Positions 20,501 to 30,225 of a DNA stretch of 64,000 bases are shown piece by piece (position 1 is the first letter of the stretch; every line of letters starts with the position of its first letter). Below the pieces are notes generated by a model that ran no database searches, was not told where the DNA came from, and saw nothing but the letters and a program-made list of their open reading frames with translations. The DNA is from Saussurea involucrata (Eukaryota; Streptophyta; Magnoliopsida; Asterales; Asteraceae), in NCBI GenBank assembly GCA_033807775.1, contig CM066314.1, positions 34,211,001-34,275,000 on the forward strand. The letters are read 5' to 3'. The position numbers were made by a program, and so were the translations under genes.

Positions 20501-20837
20501 TCCTGAGGCTGAATATGTAGCTGCTGGGAGCTGCTGTGCTCAGATTCTATGGATGAGAAACCAACTAAGGGACTATAATCAATTCTTTTCTAAAGTCCCA
20601 ATTCTGTGTGATAATTCCAGTGCTATAGCTATAGCAAATAATCCTGTTCTTCATTCTAGATCTAAACACATCGATATCAGGTATCACTTCATCAGAGATC
20701 ACATTTCTAAAGGTGACATTGAACTACACTTCATTCCCACCGATTTGCAGCTTGCTGATATTTTCACCAAACCTCTTGATGAAACCAGGTTCAACTTTCT
20801 CATCAGTGAACTTGGGATGTGCAATTTCCAAGAATAA
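17532..20837 (+). CDS. Sirevirus pol (protease, integrase, RT, RNase H)
   Basis: 1101 residues in the -1 frame relative to gag. The protease has the copia DSG active site (Asp about 23). Integrase has an HHCC finger (WHKRLSHLNF ... CDACEKGK, about 150-190) and a complete D217-D280-E316 triad (MDLCGP, RSDNGTEF, NGVVERKNR) with 35 residues between the second Asp and Glu. A Ser/Thr/Pro linker lies at about 455-560. Reverse transcriptase has QGYRQEEGIDYDETFAPVAR and the catalytic YVDD at about 787-790. RNase H has YSDSDFAG and ends at DIFTKPL. All key residues are present with no stops. Expression probably needs a frameshift from gag or internal initiation; the first ATG is inside the end of gag. 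Confidence 0.93.
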   Translation: MGTKELICVCMQAFEHHQIWYLDSGCSRHMTGNKSLLINYVPGKGPSVTFGDNSKAYTKGYGTLSNGSVTFNKVAFVDGLMHNLLSISQLCDLGYKVIFELCVCSVVDKQFNVVLSGRRMENVYVIDMGQSNSSSNVCFVSNDASKRNWLWHKRLSHLNFKTLHKISNKELVTGMPKLNFVKEKLCDACEKGKLTKTSFKTKQCSSITLPLQLLHMDLCGPVSTPSLEGKRYILVIVDEFTRYTWVFFLRYKSDATEEIINFVKKNEVLNGQLVRSVRSDNGTEFRNSALEDFFTEKGISQNFSVVRTPQQNGVVERKNRTLCEAARSMLSESNLPTYFWAEAVNTACFTQNRSVISKRHDKTPYEVFHGRKPNIGFLHVFGCICFILNDRENLGKFDPKADEGIFVGYSLSSKAYRVYNLRRKSIDESIHVKFDDLRCSSLSSDEDDLHRWISSCIGDTPLVTSTDISSIPSNPSISKNPAGSLSPTEIDQPISHTNFPISTETLHRSPSSIPNPTENHMASTTENPILHQTSDPTTPFHSTPHTPSPLPPALKWTKDHPIDQIIGDQQAGVQTRRGVGNICLYVNFLSLSEPKKVDEALSDPCWITAMQEELSQFQRNKVWRLVPKPRNKTIIGTKWVFRNKMDEDGTVIRNKARLVAQGYRQEEGIDYDETFAPVARLEAIRIFLAHAAYRNFRVFQMDVKSAFLNGELAEEVYVKQPPGFEDPAHPNFVYRLDKALYGLKQAPRAWYDTLANFLLKHGYSRGKIDNTLFIKETSGNIILVQIYVDDIIFGATDECLCDEFASLMMSEYEMSMMGELTFFLGLQVKQSSEGIFINQSKYIRDLLKKFNFLDSSPMKTPMAPPLKLCADLKGESVDVTLYRGMIGSLLYLTASRPDIMFATCLCARYQANPKVSHLKAVKRIFRYLKGTLHLGLWYPKDSSFELIGYSDSDFAGSQIDRKSTTGSCQLLGGKLVSWSSKKQNSVSTSTPEAEYVAAGSCCAQILWMRNQLRDYNQFFSKVPILCDNSSAIAIANNPVLHSRSKHIDIRYHFIRDHISKGDIELHFIPTDLQLADIFTKPLDETRFNFLISELGMCNFQE

Positions 20838-20850
20838 ATATGTGTTCATG

Positions 20851-21300
20851 CTCCACCGATCTCACATCGGTGGACACCTTCGTATCTACTTCTCTCTCTC
20901 CACCGATCTCTCATCGGTGGACAAACCTATGTGTCGAATCTTTTCTATCTCTTTTCCATTTCGGTAATAATCTCGAGTATCGGTGAAGCGTGCCTACCAC
21001 CGAAGCACATTTCGGTGAAAATCTTCAGAATCGGTGGAAATCTGTCCACCACCGAAATCTCATTTCGGTGGTCATCTCAAATCGGTGAAAACTGTCCACC
21101 ACCGAAATCTCAAATCGGTGATCATCTCATTTCGGTGGTACTATCCAAATTCGGTGAACCTTTCTATCACCGAAGCCCCATTTCGGTGGTACTATCCAAA
21201 TCGGTGAAACCTTTCTACCACCGAAGTCCCACCGAACTTCCACCGATCGTCCACCGAGCGAACACCGAATCCTCCACCGAAGCTTCACCGAGTCTACACC
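20851..21300. repeat. Pol-env spacer packed with CACCGA/TCGGTG motifs
   Basis: About 25 half-sites of CACCGA or TCGGTG in 450 bases, often as facing pairs (CCACCGATCTCACATCGGTGG type). The frame is open through here and joins the env-like ORF, but composition is dictated by the motif, so I treat it as untranslated spacer. Confidence 0.75.
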
Positions 21301-21468
21301 GATTCACACGGTTCCCAAAGCCCACTTGTGACCACTCAATTGCTTTTGCGTCAGACCCTTCGCCTATCCGCCGCTCCTTGTCCCGATTTCCAATAACCCT
21401 TTCACCTCAAGAGCCGCATGTCCCCTCTTCCCATACAAACTCATCATCACAGTGCCTTATCATTTCCC

Positions 21469-21475
21469 TATATAT
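21469..21475 (+). promoter_or_regulatory. TATA-like box ahead of env-like ORF
   Basis: TATATAC within CCCTATATATACACA lies about 85 bases before the ATG at 21558. A pyrimidine-rich leader with repeated CTCTCT ends at the ATG. The layout resembles a plant core promoter plus leader and could drive a subgenomic RNA; this is inference. Confidence 0.4.
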
Positions 21476-21557
21476 ACACATACCTCCCTTCATTTCTTCC
21501 CCACTCCTTCTCACAATTCAAACCTGCAACTCTCTCTCCTCCAAACATATCTCTCTC

Positions 21558-24500
21558 ATGGCATCCTCTCGATATCCAATTCCTACACGTTTTGAAGACC
21601 TCCGCTTCAACCAATGCAATCACGTTGCCCGCCTTGAATCCGATCCCGCTCATCCCGAGTTCTCTACCATCGCTAAATTTCTGTCTCGCTCTCCTCTTCT
21701 TCATGCCTTCTCATGCAACCCCAGGATGAGCAAAATGCTCATTAGTCAATTCTGGCTATCCTCCGTGTACGATCCCTCCAATGAGGCCATTCACGCCTCC
21801 ATCTTCACCAATGCCGAAGACATTGTTCTTACCACCGGTTATGTGCTCGACGACTCCTCCAAAAGCTCCAAAGGCCCCGGTACTCTTCTTCGCAGCAAAA
21901 TGGGAGGCATTTGGAATTTCTTCTTCGCTCACGTTATCCATTGCCTCTCACGCAAAACAAGTGGGCATGACCAATCGCCCTCACACGTCAACAAACTCGC
22001 TCATGCCCTCATCTTCCAAAGGAAAGTTGACTTCGCCCAATATTTCTTCTCAGAGCTTGTCGAGGTCATCAAAACTCCCAAGAAGTGTTACGTTGCTTTT
22101 CCCCGCTTCATCTCCATGATCTTACAACACAAGCTTTCCAAAGCTTTGGAAACCGATCGCCGCTCTTCCTCGCCCCGGTTCTCGTATGAATGGTCATCTC
22201 CCGTTGTGGGCACCAAAACCCTCAACGTCAAGCCGCTCGCCACCGATCGCCCATTACGCCCAGGTATGATTTTCTTCGCTCTATCTCCCGAACTTCGTTG
22301 GGGTGACGCGGAAATTCCCGGGTTTCGCCACCTGGAAATTCCCGAGGTCACTCCAAATGTTGTGGTCCCTTCTCCCCGGTCCCGAGTGACGTCGGGTGGC
22401 ACTCAAAAGAAACGACAAAAGGCCACCGGCACCTCCGCTCCCGCTTCTCGAACCACGTCACCGAGAGATCCCTCGGAGACTTCCCCGGTTCACACCCCTT
22501 CTCACAAGCGGAGGCACTCACCCTCCCCTTCGGGATCTCTTCCAAAGAGGTCTCGGAAACCATCGGCCCAACCGACTCATCCAACCGTCGATTCTCCAAA
22601 ATCGCCGGTTGTTGAACTTCATCCCTCCGGGCCAAGGGTACCTGCTACACACCCCACCGTCTCCTCTGTTGCCTCTCGAAAGGCCTCAGTTACATTTCAG
22701 GAGAACCCCCCACATACCTCCCCACTCGACTCCTTGGGTGGTGGGGATGACCTCGAGATCTCTCCGCTCGAGGGTTCTGACTTCACACTACACAGCTTTA
22801 CACCTGATCAGTTTTCGATCGAAGACATTGCACAACCCTCTAAGGGTTCCCCCCCAATTGCACCCTTTGATTTTTTTGATTTTCTTTTAGCGGACACTGG
22901 TTCTCCCCAAACCATCCCGTCCACCGAAGAACATCACACCGAGTCTCCCTCGTCCTCACACCAATCACCCCCCCGATCGCCTACTCCCCCCCGATCACCT
23001 GCTCCCCCCCGATCACCTGCTCCCCCCCGAATGCTACAAACCGACGACTTGGTGCCTTACCTCCATATTCCCATTCCCGAACCTGATCCCCACCGACTAC
23101 TCTTCCAGTTTCCCGAAATCGGTGGCCAAACTTCCCCGCGCATTGACCGCACCTCTACCTTTCTTAAATCTACCATCACCTTAATCTCCCAAGCCAATTC
23201 CCGCATCTCTACCCTCGAGTCTCAGCTACCGCATCTTCTTCTTGATGCCATCACCGAAGCCCTACGCCCCATTCAAGAAAAATTATCTGCCCTTTCTACC
23301 ACAGTGGAGTCCCTCTCCAAACCTTCCACCAACTCACCCAGTCCTGAACGTTCCCAGTGGGAAATGGATCTCGGTGATTTTGCCTTGGTTCCCCATACCA
23401 CCGAAACGAGTCTGGCCTTCCTACACTCCAAGTTTGATAAGGCCTTCTATGAGTTAGGTTTCAAGTTGCCGGCTGTTCCTGAGGGGGAGAAAACCACGGC
23501 TCCACCGAAACTTCCATCCATAAAGAAACTTTCCAGTAACCAGCCTCCACCGAAACCCTCTCCACCGAAATCATCCTCACCACCGAAACCATCCTCATCA
23601 CCGAAACCTTTTTCTCCACCGAAACCATCCTCACCACCGAAACCATCCTCTTCTCCACCGAAACATGTCTCACTCTCACCGACCAATACTGGCTCCACCG
23701 AAGCTCTTGACCTTAATGCATCAGTTGAGGGGGAGCAGTCCAGCAATGCTTCCGAAGACAAAGGGAAAAGAATTCTTTCGGCCGAAGAATTGGCCAGAGA
23801 AGCAAAGAAGAAAAAGGATCTGACAAAATATGGGGCTCGACCGAAGGACGCTGAAACTCTCAAACTCAAGCCTGCTTCTCAACCAATCACCACCGAACTT
23901 GGCCTCTCTGCTCAAGAAATTGAGGAAGCAAGAATAGCTCAAATCGACTTAGACAAATCCAGAGATCTTTCTCTCAAAGCTGCCACAGAAGAAGCTTCAA
24001 AAGTCAAGTCCACCGATGCCATCCAAACACAGAAATCGGTGCTCAGTGCCTTGGAACAACAAAAGAATGAAGAAATTAATTGGTACAAAAAGACCATGCA
24101 CCACCGGAGCTATAGGTCACAAATTTCTTCAGTAAAGATTGCCACCTCCAAGGCAAATCCTCAAGACATCAGATTGATTATTAACTGGGAAGATGGTTCT
24201 ATGAAGAGTGTGAAAGAAAGCCATCTCCAACTCTTCGGTCTCTCGGAATGGTATGAAATCACTCAACACCTCGTCAGGAGTCCAAATCCAAGGAAAGACA
24301 TCTTTGTCAAATACATTGATGGTCTAATGAATAAGATGAAGGAGATCAAAAGAAAACATAACATCATTCTCTCCACCGAAGAAAGAGCCAAACTGCTGTC
24401 TCTGAAAGAGAAGATCATCCTCCCCAAAGTCAAAAATCCTCCTGACTCAGTCTTCAAGGAAATGGCAAGAGAAGGTAAAATCCCAAATGTAAGCAATCTT

Positions 24501-24743
24501 AACCTTACCATTCCCACCTCTGTTCCCTATCCTACCACAACCTTGAGCCTCTCACCAATACCAGGATTATTCTTCAACGACGGTCTCGGTCGTCGGGCAT
24601 TCTTCAGATTTGCCCAGATGTCCATAGCCGATACCATATTTCTGGAAGGCATTCACAACCTCTTTCCGAACATCCCCGAAGCTCAACCGTTCTATAGAAA
24701 CTTACTGGATGAAATCAAGCGCCGCAAAACCTCAAAGAAGTAA
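21558..24743 (+). CDS. Sirevirus env-like ORF
   Basis: The third ORF, between pol and the 3' LTR, is a hallmark of many Sireviruses; its role is unknown and 'env-like' refers to position. The chosen start at 21558 (MASSRYPIPTRFEDL) gives 1061 residues; the frame is open upstream from 20931 but that part is motif-rich spacer. The N-terminal ~220 residues are globular (NKLAHALIFQRKVDFAQYFF, CYVAFPRFISMIL). The middle is Pro/Ser-rich with PPRSPAPPRSP and PPKPSSPPKPS repeats. The C-terminal ~350 residues are Lys/Glu-rich with likely coiled coil (LSALEQQKNEEINWYKK). I see no clear signal peptide or transmembrane helix. CCACCGAAA words in this ORF encode PPK. Confidence 0.75.
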   Translation: MASSRYPIPTRFEDLRFNQCNHVARLESDPAHPEFSTIAKFLSRSPLLHAFSCNPRMSKMLISQFWLSSVYDPSNEAIHASIFTNAEDIVLTTGYVLDDSSKSSKGPGTLLRSKMGGIWNFFFAHVIHCLSRKTSGHDQSPSHVNKLAHALIFQRKVDFAQYFFSELVEVIKTPKKCYVAFPRFISMILQHKLSKALETDRRSSSPRFSYEWSSPVVGTKTLNVKPLATDRPLRPGMIFFALSPELRWGDAEIPGFRHLEIPEVTPNVVVPSPRSRVTSGGTQKKRQKATGTSAPASRTTSPRDPSETSPVHTPSHKRRHSPSPSGSLPKRSRKPSAQPTHPTVDSPKSPVVELHPSGPRVPATHPTVSSVASRKASVTFQENPPHTSPLDSLGGGDDLEISPLEGSDFTLHSFTPDQFSIEDIAQPSKGSPPIAPFDFFDFLLADTGSPQTIPSTEEHHTESPSSSHQSPPRSPTPPRSPAPPRSPAPPRMLQTDDLVPYLHIPIPEPDPHRLLFQFPEIGGQTSPRIDRTSTFLKSTITLISQANSRISTLESQLPHLLLDAITEALRPIQEKLSALSTTVESLSKPSTNSPSPERSQWEMDLGDFALVPHTTETSLAFLHSKFDKAFYELGFKLPAVPEGEKTTAPPKLPSIKKLSSNQPPPKPSPPKSSSPPKPSSSPKPFSPPKPSSPPKPSSSPPKHVSLSPTNTGSTEALDLNASVEGEQSSNASEDKGKRILSAEELAREAKKKKDLTKYGARPKDAETLKLKPASQPITTELGLSAQEIEEARIAQIDLDKSRDLSLKAATEEASKVKSTDAIQTQKSVLSALEQQKNEEINWYKKTMHHRSYRSQISSVKIATSKANPQDIRLIINWEDGSMKSVKESHLQLFGLSEWYEITQHLVRSPNPRKDIFVKYIDGLMNKMKEIKRKHNIILSTEERAKLLSLKEKIILPKVKNPPDSVFKEMAREGKIPNVSNLNLTIPTSVPYPTTTLSLSPIPGLFFNDGLGRRAFFRFAQMSIADTIFLEGIHNLFPNIPEAQPFYRNLLDEIKRRKTSKK

Positions 24744-25042
24744 GTTCTCTCCATTTAGTACTTGTAAAAGTCAATTTCTCTTTTTGTAAAAATTGTACGA
24801 GAACTTATCTTAATACAAGTATCTCTATTTGAATTTTATTTCCGTACATACTTCATTTTTTCGTTACCTGTAAATACTGTACATAGTATACATACACATA
24901 CAAAAGAAAAAGGTCAAAAAGATCAAAAAGAATGGTCTATGTGAAAAGAACCCAAAAGAGTAAAAAGGGTCAAAAACGCACTTGCTTTTATTTACTCTTG
25001 AATATTCTAAGATAAGGAGCTCAAATTCAAATAGGGGGAGAT
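24744..25042 (+). other. 3' untranslated region and PPT of Sirevirus
   Basis: Contains several purine runs on the plus strand (AAAAGAAAAAGG, AAAAAGATCAAAAAGAATGG) before the final tract AAATAGGGGGAG next to the LTR. Multiple PPT-like runs are known in Sireviruses. Confidence 0.7.
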
Positions 25043-26156
25043 TGTTGGGTCACCAAGGATTTGAAATTGACTCACCGATGTTTTCCCTAAAACTCCCACT
25101 TAGAATATTTTAGTTCAGTTCTTTGAATGACTTGTACAAGATAGCAAATGTTCGGTGAAGTCGAAGATCAACCGAAACCAAGCTTGAAGACTCTCTACTT
25201 GTGGAAAATAGAAGACTCTCGGCAACTTTCAAACAAGTCATCACCACCGAAATCCCTTGACATTTCGGTGGCCTTCTCTCCACCGAAGTTATAGGACATC
25301 TTCGGTGGCCTTCTCCCACCGATGACCCTTTCGGTGCTCCTCTCACCACCGAAATATACATGTAACTTCGGTGGTCCTCTCACCACCGAAATATACATGT
25401 AACTTCGGTGGTCCTCTCACCACCGAAATATACATGTAACTTCGGTGGTCCTCTCACCACCGAAATATACTTGTAATTTCGGTGGTCCTCTCACCACCGA
25501 AACATGCTCGTAATTTCGGTGGACTAGTTACCACCGAATCCTGCTTGCAACTTCGGTGGACTAGTCTTCTTTCCACCGAAGACTTGTCAAATCTCGGTGG
25601 AAACCACTTCGGTGCTAAAGGCTCAAGACAGAAGATCATTTATTATGGGACAATATCCTCCAGCAGAGAAAAGTGACAGTTTGTCTTTTTATCCACCTTC
25701 AGCTAAGGTCTCTATTATCTGCTCAAGCTACTCTGTCTGCACCTAGTGAAAAGTGACAAGGACTTCACAGTTCTCCTGAAGTCAACATTATCAGCATATG
25801 TGAAGATGACAAGTGTCCCAAGCATTTAATGCTTGGGCACTCCTTGGCACTATAAAAGGAGAAGTGCTCTTCATGCAATCCTCACGCTTTTAAAAAGAAA
25901 TTCTCTCAGTGCAAGAAACCTTCTTTTAAGCCTTAAAACTCAATAGCTTTGCTCTTAGTGTTCTTAGTTGTTTTGTTGTATACTTTGTGTAAGATTGTTA
26001 GAATAGTTTATCTGTTCTTTTCCGCAACAATCTTAAGTTTTCTGTGTGTAATTCTTTTGAAAGTTTTTCAAATATAAGAATTAAAATTGTGAAATTTTTG
26101 TGTATTGTATTCAACCCCCCCTTCTACAATACTTGTTAAGCCATCTGGGACTAACA
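25043..26156 (+). repeat. 3' LTR of Sirevirus
   Basis: Same length as the 5' copy. The only difference I saw is C instead of T in AAGAAACCTTC near 25920. It is followed by the ATATA duplication at 26157-26161. Confidence 0.93.
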
Positions 26157-26186
26157 ATATATATATATAGAGAGAGAGAGAGAGGA

Positions 26187-27913
26187 AAGTTCAAATGAAA
26201 ACTCAAATTCAATTGTGAACGTGAGGACGAATTTTGGTCATTCCATCTCAATTGATCCAATGACTCATGTTAAATAGAGTTTTTATATGAAATTATTAAT
26301 TAAGGTGATTAGAGGTAAAAAGGGAAGATAATTTAAACTCACGCCTACCATATTTGACTTTTTATTTTCTTTTTTAATTAAAAACTTTTATCCCCCTTAA
26401 AGTTTAAAATAAATTATCTTAAAAATTACTAATATTTTAATCAAACAAATTACATCAAAAAAACGAGAATTCCGTGCTCTTCGATATGACATCCATCTCG
26501 ATATAGTTTTTTGTTGTTGTTTTAACCGTTTTTACGTGAAATGTCATATATGTGTTATATTCATTATGAATATTTATGTTTTCAAGTGTTTATAACATCT
26601 CGACACCGTAAGTCCGTAACTCGACATCACCTTCTACAACACTTTCTTCAACGTCCTAAGGCATCGTGTTCTTCATTACCGTAACCCAACACCCTTCGAT
26701 ATGAATCGGGAACCTATCGAGTTTCGATTGTGAACCGATGAACGAAATAGAGTGCGTCACGTCTCCACACCTTCACGGGTCACTCATGTATTATTCTTCA
26801 TGAATAATGTATCATTCAGTATAAATAATACATCATTCTGGGTGAATAATACATCATTCAGGGTGAATAATACAATACACGATTCATGAATCGTGTATTA
26901 TTCACCCTGAATGATGTATTATTCATACTGAATACTGTATTATTCACCTTGAATAATGTATTATTCATCCTGAATGATACATTATTCATAATGAATCATA
27001 TATGAATGACCCGTGAAGGTGTGAACACATGACGCACTCTCTTTTGTTTTCCGATTCACAACCGCGACTTGGTTTTATTGAATCGTGTATTATTCACCCT
27101 GAATGATGTATTATTCATACTGAATACTGTATTATTCATCCTGAATATTGTATTATTCATCATGAATGGTGAATGAACGTTCACCTTTGTTATTCATACT
27201 GAATGTGGACACCTGGAGATGTGCATACATATTCATAAAGAATAAAACCAAGTCGCGGTTGTGAATCAGAAAACAAAAGAGAGTGCGTCATGTGTTCACA
27301 CCTTCACGGGTCATTCATATATTATTCATTATGAATAATGTATCATTCATGATGAATAATACAACATTCAAGGTGAATAATACATGATTCATGTTTAATA
27401 ATATATGAATCAGAAATTCGTGTATTATTCATCCTGAATGTTGTATTATTCATTTTGAATATTGTGTTATTCGTCATAAATAGTGAATGAACGTTCCCCT
27501 TTGTTATTCATACTGAATATGGACGAGAGGAAACGTGCATACATATTCATACTGAATATAACACATACGTAGCATTTCACGTAAAAACGATTAAAATGAA
27601 GAAAAACTATATCGAGATGGATGTCATATCAAAGAGCACGAAATTCTCGTTTTTTGGATGTAATTTGTTTGATTAAAATATTAGTAATTTTTAAGATAAC
27701 TTATTTTAAACTTTAAGGGGGTAAAAGTTTTTTAATTAAAAAAGAAAATAAAAAGTCAAAGATGGTAGGCGCTGATTCAAATTTCCAGATTTGTCCCTAA
27801 TCACTTCCCAATTGGTTTCATTAAGTTTTAACCATTGATTAGTTTTCCAAATCTTGATCAATGGTTGTGACTTGTCCTCATGTTCACAATTGAAAATGAG
27901 TTTCATTTGAACC
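26187..27913. mobile_element. Foldback element with ~370-bp inverted arms
   Basis: The left arm (26187-26560) begins TTCAAATGAAAACTC and the right arm (27545-27913) ends GAGTTTCATTTGAAC. Inner markers also mirror, for example TCATATCAAAGAGCACG against CGTGCTCTTCGATATGA, and AAATTACTAATATTTTAATC against its complement. The centre consists of many ATTATTCAT/ATGAATAAT words and three copies, in alternating orientation, of a module with GAGTGCGTCA and CACACCTTCACGGGTCA. No coding frame is credible. Both edges abut TA or GA microsatellites. Class is uncertain; a Mutator-like or unclassified foldback origin is possible. Confidence 0.75.
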
Positions 27914-28497
27914 CACCCCTATATATATATATCCATCGTGAACCAACCCCCCCCCCCCCCCCCGAACCACCTCGTCGGCCCTCCCCCACGACGATTACTT
28001 CTCCGACACCCTTCTTCGGCGACCAAATCAGCACCGCAAGCACTCTCCAGCCCTTCCCATCCGAACCTGAAACTCCTCCGACCAACTCCGGCGACTTCAC
28101 CATCTCTAAAACAAAAAAAAACACCTGGACCAAAGAAATGGTACCAAAAAAACACATGTATGCTAGTTTCTTGGCGGACTCAGAGTTGTTTTCATGAAAG
28201 ACGCACACCCATGCACTCCATCGTGCTTGCTCGTGGGTAGTAAGCTGCAAATGGGTGCCCGTTGGCTGCAAGATTTGCAGCTTCAATTACTGATTCAACT
28301 TGTTCCATATCTCTATGTATTGTGGATCACAAGTGTAATATGTAAGCTTTTCCATCTCGATGTAATCTCGAAGCTTTTCCATCACCCATCCTCATCCTCA
28401 CTTAACACTTACAACACACACACACATACATACACACACATACAATACACACAGTGCAAACATATACAACACATACATATATACACACTGCATATAT

Positions 28498-28561
<64 letters not shown>

Positions 28562-29066
28562 ATGGTTGCCAGAGATGGTGATCGGAGCAAGGGTGTCGGA
28601 GAAGACCGTCGGAGATGCATGTGGAGGAGGGATTTGAGGTGTTTCTATTACTGAAAAAACAAACCATGAAGAATCGCCTACAAACCCATTTCAAATCCTC
28701 AACTACTCAGCTTAAACTTTTTCTAACCTGATGCAAGGGAAGTGTCGTTCATGAGTAGGGGAATACATTTGAAACATCCATCATTCATAAGCATCATCTA
28801 TGCTTCGAATCAACAGTGAAAGAAGGCTCTTCAATGGTGACCGGAGCAGGTAAGGTCGTCGGAGATGGTAACTGGAGATGACCGTCCCACCACCCCCACC
28901 GACCACCGTGACCCACAACCTCTCCTTCCTTTCTCTTCGTGACCCATCAATACTGTTGTATTTATGTGTAGAGTGTGATTTATTTGTTTGCATCTTCATC
29001 TTCGGTTTCCATTTAAGCTTGCAAAATTATTAGTATACAAACCTCATATCTATATCTATATCTATA
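27914..29066. other. Low-complexity intergenic DNA
   Basis: Holds a TA run (27917-27931), a run of about 16 C (27947-27963), a CCG/GGA-rich patch with partly inverted TCCGAC/GTCGGA words (27975-28100, 28580-28900), and an AC/AT microsatellite. A short Pro-rich frame at 27880-28197 starts in repeat sequence and is not a credible gene. Confidence 0.5.
28501..28560. repeat. Compound (AC)n(AT)n microsatellite
   Basis: About 15 AC units run directly into about 14 AT units. An imperfect AC-rich stretch precedes it from 28410. Confidence 0.9.
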
Positions 29067-29099
29067 TCTATACTATCTTATAAAGCATATAGACTAAAA

Positions 29100-30178
29100 G
29101 TCTTAAAGTCTTAAAGTCTTAAATCTTTTTTTTATTTAAAAATTAGTTATATTCCTTTTCTTTCTATATTTAACCATGTTGATTCTGCTTTTTCTATTAT
29201 TATTTTTAATAAAACTGAAAATTAATTGTTGTAGTTATCTTTTCCTATCTCTCTAACATCTTAAACTCAAATCTTTTTTTATTTACAAAATTAATTAAAT
29301 TCCTTTTCTTCCTTTATTTAAGCCTGAAAAATATATAATTATTTTGAAAAAAATATGATTATTCATGTTAGAGAAAAATATATTAAAATTAAAAATCCAA
29401 CAAACAGATTATTAAATCATTTATGAAACTTGAAAATTTCAAAAAATGATTTATGAAACATAAAAATCTTGAAGTTTTTGAAAAAATAATTTATAAAACT
29501 CAAACAAACAGTTTATGAACATGAAAAAATCGAAAAAAACGGTTTATAGAAGTTAAAAAAATTCATATAATACACTATAATTTAATAAAAATAATTAATG
29601 TGATTACATGAATATAAAAACAATTAATTACGATCACATGATATATTTTCAAAAGTCTTAAAGTCTTAAATCTTTTTTTATTTAAAAAATTAATTATATT
29701 CATTTTCTTCCTATATTTAAGCATGCTGATTCTGCTTTTTCTATTATTATTTTTAATAAAACTGAAAATTAATTGTTTTAGTTATCTTTTCCTATCTCTC
29801 TAAAAGTTTAAACTCAAATCTTTTTTTATTTAAAAAATTAATTAAATTCATTTTCTTCCTTTATTTAAGCCTGAAAAATATATAATTATTTTGAAAAAAA
29901 ATATGATTATTCATGTTAGAGAAAAATATATTAAAATTAAAAATCCAACAAACAGATTATTAAATCATTTATGAAACTTGAAAATTTCGAAAAACGATTT
30001 ATGAAACATAAAAATCTTGAAGTTTTTGAAAAAAATAATTTATAAAACTCAAACAAACAGTTTATGAACATGAAAAAAAATCGAAAAAACGGTTTATAGA
30101 AGATAAAAAAATTCATATAATACACTATAGTTTAATAAAAACAATTAATGTGATTACATGAATATAAAACTTTCCGTC
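29100..30178. repeat. Tandem duplication, 547-bp period, in Helitron 1
   Basis: The first copy starts near 29100 and the second near 29653. Matching landmarks are AAAGTCTTAAATC at 29113/29660, GCTGATTCTGC or TTGATTCTGC, and TACACTATARTTTAATAAAAA at the end. Copies differ by scattered substitutions. Confidence 0.85.
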
Positions 30179-30225
30179 TCATTTAACGTTAAATGTCACT
30201 TTTTATGGGTTTCAAACTTTCTTGA

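Larger units (their letters stand above)
13710..26156 (+). mobile_element. Complete Sirevirus-type Ty1/copia retrotransposon
   Basis: A 12.4-kb element with LTRs at 13710-14823 and 25043-26156 that differ by as little as one base by eye (near 14587/25920). Order: LTR, PBS, gag, pol (PR-IN-RT-RH), long env-like ORF, PPT, LTR. An ATATA target duplication lies on both sides. Integrase before reverse transcriptase defines copia. The extra ORF after pol, the large size and the repeated palindromic words in the LTR fit the Sirevirus (SIRE/Maximus) lineage. All three ORFs are open, so it is young and possibly still able to move. Confidence 0.93.

Noticed and set aside
20931..21557. Start of the env-like protein at 20931
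   Set aside because: This part is dominated by the inverted motif and is followed by a promoter-like box and leader; the ATG at 21558 gives a more natural N-terminus.
28398..28694. Cys/Val-rich protein on the minus strand
   Set aside because: It is the translation of an AC/AT microsatellite.
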